Below, piece after piece: positions 23,960 to 34,908 of a stretch of 64,000 nt of DNA. The notes beneath the pieces were generated by a model. It made no database searches. It saw nothing but the letters and a program-made list of their open reading frames with translations, and had not been told where the DNA came from. The stretch is from Tilletiaria anomala UBC 951. Its lineage: Eukaryota > Basidiomycota > Exobasidiomycetes > Georgefischeriales > Tilletiariaceae. A program made the position numbers and the translations under genes. Within the stretch, counting starts at the first letter, position 1; every line of letters starts with the position of its first letter. The stretch is from contig NW_013547005.1 in assembly GCF_000711695.1 (NCBI RefSeq), forward strand, positions 1 through 64,000. The letters are read 5' to 3'.

Positions 23960-25343
23960 TCACTCATCCATCTGCACATCGCCGTCCGTTGCATTTCCGC
24001 CCGCACCTGGCACTGTAGCGTCCGCACCTGCGTCACCAATTGCCGTGCTCGAAGGCGCAGCCGCAGTCGCAGTTGTGGCTCCCGGCGCGGTCCGTGGCGG
24101 AAGCTGGTCCATCCACTGCCTGATATCCTTGCCCTCATAGATCCTGAGTTTATCGGCGCCTCGCGAGGCGGGCGAAGAAGCGTCTGCGTCTGCGCCGGGC
24201 CCGACAACTGCGATGGAGATGGCGTCGAGCTCGAGCTGAATATGTGGTGCGCATGCACATGAAAGAGAGACACGCGGAATGTGGACAGAGCGACGCATCA
24301 GTTAACATTGCTACCGCCGCCGTCAACCTGAGCAGAATTGTCCTTGGGATGCGAAACTTACATCCTTGCCTTGCTGTAGACTCTCTCGCAGTGCCTGGAG
24401 GCCCTTGATGATGAGCGCGTCGCGATCGAGAGCATCCATGTCGTCCAGATGTCTCTCAAGATAGGTCTTGCTGCTCTGACTGCGCGCACCGAGGCTCATC
24501 GCAAAGTATTCGAAGCAGTTACCCGTCGGGCTGAACTCGTATAGGTGCGGGCCGGTCCCATCGACGCCAATGACGAGGAAGCCGACGCCGTACGGGCGCT
24601 TGCCATACTGCATTGTGTTAAGCTGCGCTCGGTCGGCAAGAGAGGAGATGATGCGGGAGAGGGGAAGGGGTCGCGAGTAGATAAGGCGCGAGGAAAGCGC
24701 TAATTGACGCATGTAGTTGCTGTGAAGGTATCGGAAATCCAAGGGGACTCGTAAGCCTGGAGGTATCTCGGTAGGGTCGAGCAGACTGCCATTCACCTCA
24801 GCACCCTTGCGTCACTCGTGAGGCCCGCAAAACCAATACCGATATGATTGTCGATCCTGAGCATCTTCTTCTGATAGCTAGCCAGCTCGGACGGCGCGCG
24901 CTTGAGCGCTACGAGCACGGCATGTGTCTTGGAGCGCAGACCAACAACGCATGAGCCTTGTTTGACGGCTTCGCACGCGTACTCGACTTGATGTAGACGC
25001 CCTTGCGGCGAGACTGCAGTCGGGGGTGATGAGGAGAGATCGGCAAAGATCAGCGAATGAGTTGGTAGGAATAGTTGTTGCCGTCAAGAACCGCGTCTCC
25101 CGCACTCACAGACTGTGTTGTCGCTGTCGTATGTGCTAGAGAGGAATGTCACCGGGGTAAGTCGATGGTCCGGTTCCATACTTTCAGCATCTACGAAACA
25201 TCTTCTCAGATTCAGACTCCCCTTCCGAAAGGGACTCACTTGCGGAACTATGGAGGTCAGGGCACGTCCGCGAACAAGAGCAAGGGGGAGATGTCAGTCA
25301 GCGCCTGCAACGGGGTTCAAGGCGAGATCTCCGCTCTCACCAT
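23960..25343 (-). CDS. PRE5: 20S proteasome subunit alpha-6 (PSMA1/Pre5 type)
   Basis: Six coding exons on the minus strand: 25343-25341 (only ATG), 25247-25240 (8 bases), 25135-25110, 25013-24797, 24719-24362 and 24235-23960, giving 295 residues. Joined, the start reads [21 protein letters not shown], the expected alpha-6 N-terminus. Later motifs are [21 protein letters not shown] and [15 protein letters not shown], with the alpha-type signature at the N-terminus. The subunit is part of the outer ring of the 20S proteasome core and has no protease activity of its own. The C-terminal tail is longer than in yeast (234 residues) or human (263) and is rich in Ala, Gly, Pro and Thr. The gene converges on Dicer with 157 bases between the stops. 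The unusual 5' exon pattern is inferred from splice sites and protein conservation. Confidence 0.93.
25240..25247 (-). other. PRE5: 8-base microexon of PRE5
   Basis: On the minus strand an acceptor TAG (25250-25248) is followed by eight bases encoding F, R and two bases of N, then the donor GTGAGT (25239-25234). The isolated ATG ends at 25341 and is followed directly by the donor GTGAGA. The flanking introns are 93 and 104 bases. Without this microexon the conserved Phe-Arg-Asn of the alpha-6 N-terminus cannot be supplied. Confidence 0.85.
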
Positions 25344-25914
25344 GATGCCGGATTTTTTCACGGAAAGGACTGGCCCAGACCACGGTACTGATCTTCCTCG
25401 AGTCTATCGCACGAGTATTGCGTGTATCGCGTTCATGGAGACAGCAAGGTCGTGGTTACACAGGAGTGATGACGATACCTCTCTCTTCAGGTGGACTTGA
25501 TTCACTGGGTTCCACCTTTCGATGATGCTTCTCGACAAGCAACGCCGCGTCAGCCATCCCGATCAACTCGAAGCCAATCAAGTCCAGCCGCGTATCTCAA
25601 AGCTTTAAATAGGGTTAGCTCTGGTCTGAGAAATACTTTTTCGGCCGGAAAGACCCACCAGCTCACTGACCATCTACTCAGAGTCTTTGGACCGCCGGTC
25701 TATCGACACGCCGGCGCCGGAGCTTTCATCAACATCTCTTTATGGCAACACCACCATGGCAGCATCTGCTACCGTCAATATGAGGACGCAGCTTCCTATT
25801 CGTGCTTCCTTGGATCGATTCGCACGAACGCCGCCCGCGATACCTGCCTCCGAAGCTGCACCGTTGTATCAAATTCGAAGAGAAGTCTTGGAGCGTTCGC
25901 ATTTGGATTAAAAA
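25344..25914. other. Divergent upstream region between PRE5 and the AtuA-family gene
   Basis: 570 bases holding both promoters. A GC-rich patch lies at 25690-25720. No proteasome-associated control element of the yeast Rpn4 type was seen on either strand. Confidence 0.45.
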
Positions 25915-28433
25915 ATGCCGACGCAGGACAAAGAAGTTCGCATCGGGTGCTACAGTGCCTTCTGGGGTGACTCGCCCCAGGCCGCCTTCCAGATGGTACA
26001 CCAGCCCTCTCCTCCTTTACACTACCTCGTCGCAGACTACCTGGCAGAGGTGACGATGGGACTGCTGGCGCGTAGATCACGGATGGCGAAAGCCGGCAAA
26101 GCCAAACCCGGCTACATCGAGGAGATCGTACCGCTCGTTATCGCCCCCTTACTCGCTAGCCTGCAAGCCAACGGGACCAAGCTGATCATTAATGCTGGCG
26201 GCCTCGATCCTGTCGGGCTGAAGAATACTATCGAGACAGAAGTCAAGAGGCAAGGTATGGATCAAGGTACTGATGCCCACAAGGTAGCTGCCGTGTGGGG
26301 CGACGATTTGCACGCTGAGTGGGAACAGCTTGTATCGTGAGTTGACCGTTTGAAATATCTCATTCGAGAGGTTCCTACGGTGAAATTCAAAACAATGACT
26401 CTTATTCCATTGTAACAGGTCATCTTCTTTCACACAATTCTCTCATTTTAACATCGATGCGGGTCCTTCTCTCGAACCCCTCCTGCATCTCCCGAAACCG
26501 GGGGCTGGGAAAGGCAGTGACACACTGCTCTCGCTCAATGCTTACATAGGAGCGGCGCCCATTGCTGCCGCTCTTGACCGAGGTGCAACGATCATTATTA
26601 CGGGTCGCTGTGCCGACTCGGCGCTGGTGCTTGCGCCGCTCATGCACGAATTTGACTGGCCCCACACTGCAAACGAGATCGGCGGTTGTGGAAACAGTGC
26701 GACGCAGGATCTGCAGCGGTACTACGACCGCCTTGCAACAGCTTCTCTTGCCGGCCACATCATTGAATGCGGTGCGCAAGCTACCGGCGGAAATTTCACT
26801 GATTGGAAGGAGGGTGCTTTCAGTGGGTGTGGGGGCTGGAGCAACATGGGTGTGAGTAGGTCGTGGTATGGGTCAAAAACGCACTTTCGAGCCGCCTAAC
26901 TGAAGAGAGAACTCCCACGGTTCGACAGTACGGTATTGTCACCTTCCCGCGCTCCAAAGATGGGCTTGTGTTTGACGTCAGCAAGCCACCGGAGACAGGA
27001 GGCATCGTATCTGTTCTGTCCGTGGGTGAGCAGATGCTCTACGAGGTCCTCGATCCAGAAAATTATATCTTGCCGGACGTTACACTGGACTTGAGCCAGG
27101 TCGAACTCAAGCAGGTCGAGCGCGAACTTGTGAGTTCTGCTTACAAAGCACATGGCCTCCATCGACCGCTTTGACTGAATGCTTGTTACTGGCTCGTACG
27201 CGTTGCACAGGTCCGCGTCTCAAAAGCACGGGGCAAGCCACCGCCATCGCATCTAAAATGCACTGCAATCCTATCGAAAGGCTACAAGATATCCGGCGAG
27301 CTCTGCATTGTAGGAGAAGAGGCCAAGTTGAAGGCTGAAATGCTCGGGCGTGCAATTCTTACGCGCGCAGGACGCGCGATGAACATGCGCGGATTCGCTG
27401 AATTTGAAAAGACAAGAATTGAGTGCGTCGGTGCCGAGGCCATGTTTGGGTACGTCCGGCTCACAAAGCGAAACGCTCATGGCCGACCACAATTGACTGG
27501 AGCGGGTCCTTTAATCATCTCTGTTTGCAGCGCTCATTCGAGATTAGATGGGTCACGAGAAGTGGTTCTTCGCATCTCAGCAAGCCACAAAGATCCGAAA
27601 GCGCTGATGTGGATGGCTCTGGAGCTGGCGCAGGCAGCGACATCAACGGCGCCGGGTATCACGGGACTTGGCGCCGGACGAGTGGCCCCTTCGCCGCTGT
27701 TCAGCACGCAGTCCGTCCTCATTCCTCGCGAAGCTGTCGAATGCAAGACGCTCGTTGCTGCTGAAAGCGCGCATTCGACCTTCCGGCATGCAACCCAAGG
27801 CTCGCACGCGTACCACCGTGGAGGTTCTGCACAGAAACGGTCGTTTCCACAGATCAATCTGCACGCCTCTTCCTCAATCTTGCCATTGCCGGACAATGCG
27901 CCACACATGCTGGCATACACAGCCGAAGCAAGAGAGATTCCTTCTCCGCAGAGCGCGTACTCACTCTCGCACCAGCTCGTGCCCCTCATCCGCATCGCGG
28001 TCGGACGCTCAGGCGACAAGGGCGACTCGGCAAACATTGCATTCATCGCGCGGCGTCCTGAATTCTACGGCATTATCCAGTCGCAAGTAACCTGCGAAAC
28101 CGTGCGATCATACCTGTCTCACCTCCTCACACCTAATGGGCCGGACGGTCAAGGCGGCAGTGAGATTGTCAGATTTCTTGCCCCGGGCGTCAATGCCGTT
28201 AATTTTGTTGTCTCAAAGTGAGTATCGGGCCCCTTCTCTTTCTCCGAATGATGCCTTATCCCTGACGGACACACTCTGCCTCCGCCCTTCGCTTCTTACG
28301 TTCACTCCCAAGATGCCTGGGTGGCGGCGGCCTCTTGGGTCTGCAATACGACCGTCAAGCCAAGACGTTCGCTCAGGTCGGACTTAGCGCCATCAAAGTC
28401 AGGGTACCTTCGGGTTTGCTCGCTGCTCTTTAG
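25915..28433 (+). CDS. AtuA-family protein (DUF1446, acyclic terpene utilisation A-like)
   Basis: Six exons (25915-26336, 26419-26851, 26929-27129, 27211-27449, 27531-28217, 28313-28433) encode 700 residues. The start has the family motif [12 protein letters not shown] and G-G-L-D-P-V-G-L. The middle has [13 protein letters not shown] and N-M-G-Y across a splice. The C-terminal AtuA-like domain begins near residue 580 with [11 protein letters not shown] and ends, after the last intron, with [19 protein letters not shown]. In Pseudomonas, AtuA belongs to the acyclic terpene (citronellol/geraniol) catabolic cluster, but its reaction is not well defined; fungal members are uncharacterised. A TGA at 28219-28221 would end the protein early if the last intron were retained, but the downstream exon restores the conserved C-terminus. 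The stretch at about residues 495-580 is a low-complexity linker. Confidence 0.9.
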
Positions 28434-28762
28434 TTCCCTAAAGCCCATCACATCTGTATTCTAATTGACACATAAGATGAGGAGAAGGAGCTTGAATTAA
28501 TGTGTTGTAATACTCGAGGCCTCACAGTATTGAGTACTCCGGCACTTGTTCCTTCTTTGTCCCTGTCAAATCAAAATCGGTCTTGTCTCTCAATCCCGAC
28601 ACTCACGCGCCAGTGCTGCGCCAGTTTCAGAAATCTACGAAAGTCGGGTTGAAGTCGTTGATCTCGCAAATTTCCCCCAGCCTCTCGAATCTCGTCGTAG
28701 TCACCATCACGACATCAACGCATCTGGGTAGCAATCTTGTGTCCGAGTCGATAGCGTCCTCG
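28434..28762. other. Intergenic spacer
   Basis: 329 bases between the AtuA-family stop and the next plus-strand gene. The reading frame of the downstream gene is open through 28583-28762 but lacks an ATG there. Nothing else was seen. Confidence 0.4.
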
Positions 28763-29626
28763 ATGAGCACACGCTCTGTTCTGCGGAGATCGATCTTCGT
28801 CCGCGCACCAGCCGGACAGCTGCAAGATGTTCGACAGACACTCGCCGTCGCGCACGGGCTGATTCACCATCACCAAGGGCCTGATACCCGTTCCCGATTA
28901 GGCTTAAGTACCCAACGAAAACCAGGCCTGATTGGAATGCACTTCCCTCGCGTGAGCATCTTGCGGAGGTACCTTCCGCAGTCCCCAAGATGGACTGACT
29001 GGCCACGGCGCGACTACTCTTTTATATCCTCTTCATCGCAGGATCCCGAAATGCACTATTTGCTTGGCTATGCAGGGTTAACGCTGGATTCGGAAACATC
29101 TCCTTTGATCTCGCCCGAGGTCACCTTCTACCCTACATGGATTCCACGACCGTCCGGCAAAGGCGTCACGCCATTCGATTCTGCCGGACTTTTCGCTGCC
29201 TCGGACAAGAATCTGCATCGTGCCGGAGAGGATGAATATTCAGCTGATGAGCAAGCGCAGGATGGTACAGCGTTCGACGAAGAGCCGCTCTCCTTAAAGT
29301 CGTGGGACAGAGAGCTTCGACGAGGGTCACTGCGCATCACTCCGCGTCAAAAGGCAAGGCTCAGCGATATAGCTCGCTTCATCGGACTTCGCCAGAGCGG
29401 TGCATATTCTGCATCTGCGACCAGCGAGCCCAACATGATTGAGGCTGAGATCAAGGTGGGATCTCGGGTCACTCGTGCGTGCACTGCCATTGTTCTCGAC
29501 TGGTCTAATAGGACCAAATGGCTAATGACACTTGCTTCCCTTACAGCTCTAGCACATCGAAAGAAGAAAGGCAAAGACCTGTACAAGGCCCAGGCCTCAA
29601 AGTTCAAAGGCTTCTACGCGGATTGA
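28763..29626 (+). CDS. Hypothetical basic protein, possible mitochondrial targeting
   Basis: An open frame of 287 codons from the first ATG at 28763. The family was not recognised. The N-terminus (M-S-T-R-S-V-L-R-R-S-I-F-V-R) is arginine-rich with hydroxylated residues and no acids, like a mitochondrial presequence. The middle holds P-E-V-T-F-Y-P-T-W-I-P-R-P-S and an acidic patch (E-D-E-Y-S-A-D-E); the C-terminus is lysine-rich. Bases 29475-29546 look like a 72-base intron (GTGCGT donor, GCTAATGAC branch site, pyrimidine-rich tract, CAG acceptor) whose removal keeps the frame, giving about 263 residues instead of 287. A mitochondrial ribosomal or assembly protein would fit the composition, but there is no motif evidence. 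The gene is convergent with the hydrolase. Confidence 0.6.
   Translation: MSTRSVLRRSIFVRAPAGQLQDVRQTLAVAHGLIHHHQGPDTRSRLGLSTQRKPGLIGMHFPRVSILRRYLPQSPRWTDWPRRDYSFISSSSQDPEMHYLLGYAGLTLDSETSPLISPEVTFYPTWIPRPSGKGVTPFDSAGLFAASDKNLHRAGEDEYSADEQAQDGTAFDEEPLSLKSWDRELRRGSLRITPRQKARLSDIARFIGLRQSGAYSASATSEPNMIEAEIKVGSRVTRACTAIVLDWSNRTKWLMTLASLTALAHRKKKGKDLYKAQASKFKGFYAD
29475..29546 (+). other. Putative in-frame (3n) intron
   Basis: 72 bases from GTGCGT to TTACAG with CTAAT 22 bases before the end. It contains no stop codon in the host frame, so both spliced and unspliced RNAs would be translatable. It resembles the neighbouring introns in length and signals. Confidence 0.55.
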
Positions 29627-29760
29627 CATTTCTTTTTGATATTCGCTCTCGAGATGTACCATAGTTCAATTGCAAGTGCTCCCATAGGTTCTTATTCACA
29701 CAAGATTGTACAACAAACATTGCATACTCTTCCTGTCTTAGTGTGATGATGATCGTCAGC

Positions 29761-32700
29761 TCACCACCACACGTCGCCCTTGGGTTTTTTCCGGCGCGGG
29801 GTGGTGAGCTCTTCTTCATTGGAATGCGGGACATCGTTGTCTGAGCTGCGACGTTGCGTCACAGGCAAGCTGGGACCCGGCTGCGGCGGTACAGGTGGCG
29901 AGAAGGCCCTGGCTTCGGGGACGCGCACGTCTATGCCGACCCTCTCTGCGTCACTGTCGCTGCTCGGTATATCGAGAACTTCTTCCGTTGATGCGGAGAG
30001 TTCGCGCTCCTGCAAGCTCCGCTGCCACTGCATCTCGCGGTCCGAAATGAGCGCGCGTAGAGCATCACCAGCCACTCCAAAGCCCTGTAGCGGTTCACGA
30101 CTGACCGGAGAGGCAGCGCCACCACCGACAGCAGAAGCGCCGGCGCTCATGTTGGAGTCCTCCTCCGTGATGTCAGACAGGCCCTCCGGTTCTCTGTCGC
30201 GCACGTCGTAGTGAGAGAGGCCATAGAACCCGGCATCTACCGATGAGCTTGTGACAGGAATGATCCGAGATGGAGCCAGATACCGTGCCAAGTTGGCGGA
30301 GTCCGCGTCGCCATCCTCTTCGTCATCGAAGAATCGTGCTCGCTGAGATAAAAGCGAAGGAGGGAAAGGTCAATCAGCAGCCTGATGCGAATCGAGATCA
30401 TTTTTGTGCTCACCCCTGAGAGCCCTTCCCACAAATGTGGAGACAGAGATGCGGAAGCCAACGGCAACGATGACGATGCCCCCAACGTAGAGGGGCCGGC
30501 GGGCATTCCGCCAGCAAGTGTGTCTGCAGACGAAAGGCCCGGGTTATGGAGTTGCTGCTCGTTGTTCTGCAGCGATTCCCACCAGATCGGCCTGCTTGAC
30601 GCCGTGCTGCGGCCGCGTGAGACCTCCGTTAGGTAGACGGGAGAGAACTGTTGCTGGCGCTCAGGCGAGGTCGCGACGGCGGTGCTGTCGGGTATACGCA
30701 AGGTTTCTGAGCCGCGCGGAGTAGTAATGCAATCGCCGGTAAGAGCTGCCTCCGTGTGTGTGGGAGTATGCGCACGTTGCCAAGTGCTCTGGGGAGTACG
30801 TGGTGGCGAAACGCCCATCTCTTCAGAGGAAGTGCTGTTGCGGCGTTGTCCATCGCGTGGCGGAAGAGGTGGCGGCGGAGAGCCGCTTTGGTCAATGCCG
30901 AGCCCATACGACGCATCGATACGCAATGCCTCCTCGAAACTGCTGCTCTCCATGCTCGACGTCTCGCTCCAGGCTGACGCTTGGAAAGATTGGACATGGG
31001 GAATACCTTCCAGGTCTAGCGCATTAATCCTCCCATCGTCCAGGAAGTGCTCGTTAGCATAGTCTTGCCCAGCTTCGGCGCCATGCATGCCGGCGTCGGA
31101 CGGCATCGAGCCAGGCGAATGCAGTGGCGAATATGGACCTGGCTGCGGAGGCGAGTGCGTGACAGAGCCTGTGATGGGATCGAGCAGGCTCGCTGCCTGT
31201 TGGCCACCGAGGTGAGAGCCAGTATCGTTGCGCGCGATGAAGCGAGCGAGCAGGTCGAGGCCCTTTTCACGTTCCGGCTCAGTGCCTGCCAGGTACATAG
31301 AGACGAGCGGCCATGCATGCACACCGGCCGGTCCCTTTTCGATCGCCGCATGAATCCACTGGTCATCATGCTGGCGCTGCGGCTCTTTTCGCCCGGAAAA
31401 CACACCAGCGTTTTCGTCGTTGTCATCGTCATCGCCATCACGATCCTGGACCGGCCTAGCAGACTCGCGGCGCACCTTCTGCACCCAGAGAGCGATGTCT
31501 TGCGCCATGACCTCGCGCTCTCCCCAGACGACGAGCGCACCCTTGCTGAGTCTGATTCGGCTCCAGTCGCCAATGGCAGGCGAGATGAGCGGATTGTGGT
31601 CGAGCTCCGTCGCAGCTTTTGCGACGGTGCTGACCTGCTCGCCTAGGCGCGTGCAGCCGGGGTCCTCGCCCATGGCTTCCTCAAAGGGCATGTAGAGCTG
31701 CTGCTTGCTCGGCACGGTGCGCGTCTCGCGTTCCTTGGCGGTGAACAGCGGGTCGAGGCCGAGGTAGGCGACAGAAAGCGGCTGCGTGTCGCGCGCTCCT
31801 CCTTGATGGTGGAGCATGGCCTGTTGCTCCTTCTCGAGAGCGCGTTCATCGTCGGGGTTGCCGTCACCGTCGTCGAGGACTGCGCGTTTCAGGAACATAG
31901 GTTGGTCAAGTGCGCGCGAAGCAGCCTTGGCCAAGCGGCGCGGGGGGCTCATGAGCGCTGCGAGCTGCCTTGGCGGGTCCATGAACGTCGATCCATACGA
32001 TGACAAAGTGGAAGAGGAGCGGGGAGCGTTGCCGGGCCGCTTGGCCAATACGTCTGCTGTCGCCTTGCTCGGCGTCAGCGAAGCCGGCGCGGAGCTCTGC
32101 AAGTCTGGATAGCCTTCTGCGACAACGCGGAACAGGTGGCTAATCCAGCCGACCGGTCCGCGCACACGGCGTGGCGTGTGCATGACGCCCGCGTAGACCT
32201 GCGCGAAGTGGAGCAGCGCCTCGGGCGAGACGTAATCCCAGCGATGGGGGTCGACGATGCTTCGCGACGCTTTCTCTTGCGACGACTGCTGCTGCGCCTT
32301 GCTCCCAGCGGACGATGAAAATGCTGCTGCTGCTGCGCCGACCTTGCTGCTGCTGCTCGAGCCGCGAGACTGTCGGCGCGACGCGTGCGATGGCAACTGC
32401 TGCATTCCTGCTACTGAAGCAGCCTGTGCTGCCGCTCCTGGCGATAGCGATGGCGTAGCTGCTGTGCTCTTACGCAGCGGCTCAAAAGCGTGCGCATGGC
32501 TGGGGCGCAGGTCGACCCACGGGCTGACGAGGACGGCCTTGCCAGGCATGGGTAGGCGCGCCCAGTCGCGCTCGGCGGCTATGCGCCTTCCGGCGTCGTC
32601 GCCACCGTACTGGCCTGAAAGGCACAGGAGCATGCTCATGGCCAGGTTAGCGCCGGCGCTATCTCCGGCGAGCACGATCGCGGACGGATCGATGCGCTCG

Positions 32701-34680
32701 ACGTCGATGAGGTGCGCGTAGCAACGCAGGCACTCAAGGAGCGGCGCAGGAAAGCGTGCCGACGGCGACAGCCGGTACTCGACCGCGATGCAGCGCGCTT
32801 CGCCTGGCTCGGCGCTGCTACTGCCTTTGCGTTCCGTCGAGCAGACCTTGGCGAGGATGCGAATGAGCGCCTCGGCGTAGAACGCGACGCTGCCGAGCGT
32901 GAAGCCGCCGCCGTGCAGGTAAAGGATAGTGGTGGCGTGGCGCGCGGTTTCGGAGGCTCTCCGTTGCTCTCGGGGCATCTGGCTGTCGCCACCGATCCAG
33001 AAGGCTCGAAAGCCGTTAGGTTCCGCGCGCTCGCGGCCTTTTGCAACTTTCGTACACGCCGCCGCAGCAGCAGCAGTAGCGGCCTGGTTCCCATCCCCAG
33101 ACGCTGCCGTATGCTCCTCGCTCTCCCATCCCACGTCACCAGCACCAGCACCACCATCGCCAGGGTTCTGGACATCCGGGCCAAACTCGCGAATGAGGCT
33201 GGCGGCGCCTCCGCCAGTGCGCCAGCGGACGAGGGGGCCGACCGTCTCCTCGGCAAAGAGAACGCGGGGGAGGAGGTGCGGAAAGTTTTCGCAGGCGAAG
33301 CGCGTGAGCAGGATAACGAGGTGATGGAATGGTGAGAGCTGCAGCGGCGAGCTGCCAGGCGGGAGGACGTCGAAGGCGCACGGATCGCGGTCCGCTGCTG
33401 CTGTTTCTGCGATGCTGGTACTCGCATGTGCGTCTGCGACGCCCCGCTCCTTGGAAGTGGGAGCAGCAGCAGTGCTCTCCTGCGCTTGCTCCGGGTGGCG
33501 CAGGCGTATGCCAGCAGCGTCTCCGACATTGGTGACCTGCTGCGAGAGCCAGCTGGCGACGTGGCCGCGTGTGCGCGGGGGCACAGGTTCTACGCATGCA
33601 TCGGCGGTCTCTGCGCTGTCGCTGCCGGTGGCGCTCGGCCTGAGCCGTATGGAAGCGCGGCGGCGCGAGGAGGAAGCGCGCAGGCTACCCGCCGTAAAGG
33701 TAGCGGTGGCGGCGGTCGAGTCGCTGTCGCTGGCTGTGTCCGCGTTGGTGATCGCGGCGGCAAGGCCGGCGCGCTTGCGCTGCAAGCTTAGCTGGCGCGT
33801 GTGGATGCGCTGCGCTGCGGATACGCCGCCGCTTGCCTCCTCCTCCTCGTCATCATCCTTCACCTCCTCTTCCCCTTCGTCCCCCTCCTCGTTCTGCTCC
33901 TCTTCTTCTGCTGCTCTTGTTGCACGTGCGGCGGCCGCGCTGGCGCCGGCTGCGCGTCGGAAAGCGGAGGATCTGCCCCTGCCGGCGCGCATATACGCGT
34001 CCTCACGGCGCTGTGCCGCCTGCCCGTCTGCCCAGCGCGCGTAGAATTCGGTCGGGAGCGTGATGACTGCGGGGTAGGGCAAGAAGGGAAGGAGTGGGTG
34101 AGTTAGCTTCTGCGCGGCTAAGAGTGCGATGGCACAGGGCGTGAGGGCACAAAGACGACGCACGAGCGAATGCGAGTCCCTTGACGACGAGGTCGCACAG
34201 CTCGGCGAGGCCGAGTGTGCGGAAGAGGTTGAGAGCGTAGGTAAAGAAGATGACGATGAGATCGGAGAAGTACATACCGCCCAGCAGCGGTCTGTCACCC
34301 TTTCCCTTGTATGAATATACGACCGGGCTACCGGGCCCATCAGCGCGGCGCGCAGAGAGGGAGCGCGTGTGCGTGTGCATGCTGGTGCTGCGCTGTAGCG
34401 AATGACGGCGGGCGAGCTGGCCACGCGACCGTGTGGTGACCATCGCGCCGGGCTGTGCGGCCGAGTCGCTGTCTGATGCAGGCGCAGCGCACGTTGGCCC
34501 GGCAACCTTGCCGCCTCTGCCTCTGCCTCTACCACCGTCAAACAAGTCGTCGCCATCGCTGCTGGCTGGGCTGTCTCGACATGATGCTGCTCCTGCTGGT
34601 GGTGGTGGATGCTGCTGTGCGGTTGCCATGCCTGCGCCGGCGCCCCTCCCACCGAGACGGGCGGCGAAGAAGGAGGCCAT
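29761..34680 (-). CDS. Large membrane-anchored alpha/beta hydrolase (HSL/arylacetamide deacetylase-like)
   Basis: Three exons on the minus strand (34680-34164, 34117-30414, 30342-29761) encode 1600 residues. A hydrophobic segment near residues 135-160 (Y-F-S-D-L-I-V-I-F-F-T-Y-A-L) should anchor it in a membrane. The fold-3 hydrolase motifs are Y-L-H-G-G-G-F (oxyanion hole, about 573) and A-G-D-S-A-G-A-N-L-A with the nucleophilic serine (about 654). G-E-R-E-V-M-A-Q-D and H-A-W-P-L-V (about 1040 and 1108) can supply the acid and histidine. This is the pattern of hormone-sensitive-lipase-like esterases, which act on lipid or acetyl esters; the substrate is unknown. Long Ser/Ala/acidic inserts sit before, within and after the domain, so the protein is three to four times the usual length. 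The first intron is only 46 bases. The last 400 residues are disordered, with proline- and acid-rich tracts. A TATATA box lies about 73 bases upstream of the ATG. Confidence 0.85.
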
Positions 34681-34752
34681 GGCGGGGATGGGGACGGAGA
34701 CGAGGCGGGGATCGGATGAGTTCCGATCAGATCAACCGTGCCGGCGTATCTC

Positions 34753-34758
34753 TATATA
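34753..34758 (-). promoter_or_regulatory. Candidate TATA box of the hydrolase gene
   Basis: TATATA about 73 bases before the minus-strand ATG at 34680, a usual distance for fungal TATA promoters. No transcript data are available to confirm it. Confidence 0.4.
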
Positions 34759-34768
34759 CAACAGCATC

Positions 34769-34797
34769 CAATTCATTTCATTGCAATTCATTTCATT
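34769..34797. repeat. Short tandem duplication in promoter
   Basis: The 14-mer CAATTCATTTCATT occurs at 34769-34782 and 34784-34797, separated by one G. Confidence 0.8.
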
Positions 34798-34865
34798 CCA
34801 GCCCATTTCCCCAGTCGCCAGCCTGTCAATTAGTGCACAATGCAAGCGCAACTCCTGTCGCACTA

Positions 34866-34908
34866 CACACCCAATCGCCCACGTTCGCGTGACTACGGCG
34901 ATTGGTGT
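34866..34908. promoter_or_regulatory. Inverted repeat with opposed CCAAT boxes
   Basis: The left arm CACACCCAATCGCC (34866-34879) pairs with the right arm GGCGATTGGTGTG (34896-34908) with a single extra C. Each arm contains a CCAAT box, one on each strand, midway between two divergent genes. The HAP/NF-Y complex is the known CCAAT binder in fungi; use of this site is inference. Confidence 0.5.

Noticed and set aside
25177-25200. ATG-T-T-T-C-G-T as the PRE5 start (M-F-R)
   Set aside because: No usable donor follows in the right phase; the upstream ATG plus microexon gives the exact family N-terminus with proper splice sites.
28219-28221. TGA as the end of the AtuA-family protein
   Set aside because: The stop overlaps a GTGAGT donor; splicing to 28313 adds the conserved glycine-rich C-terminus.
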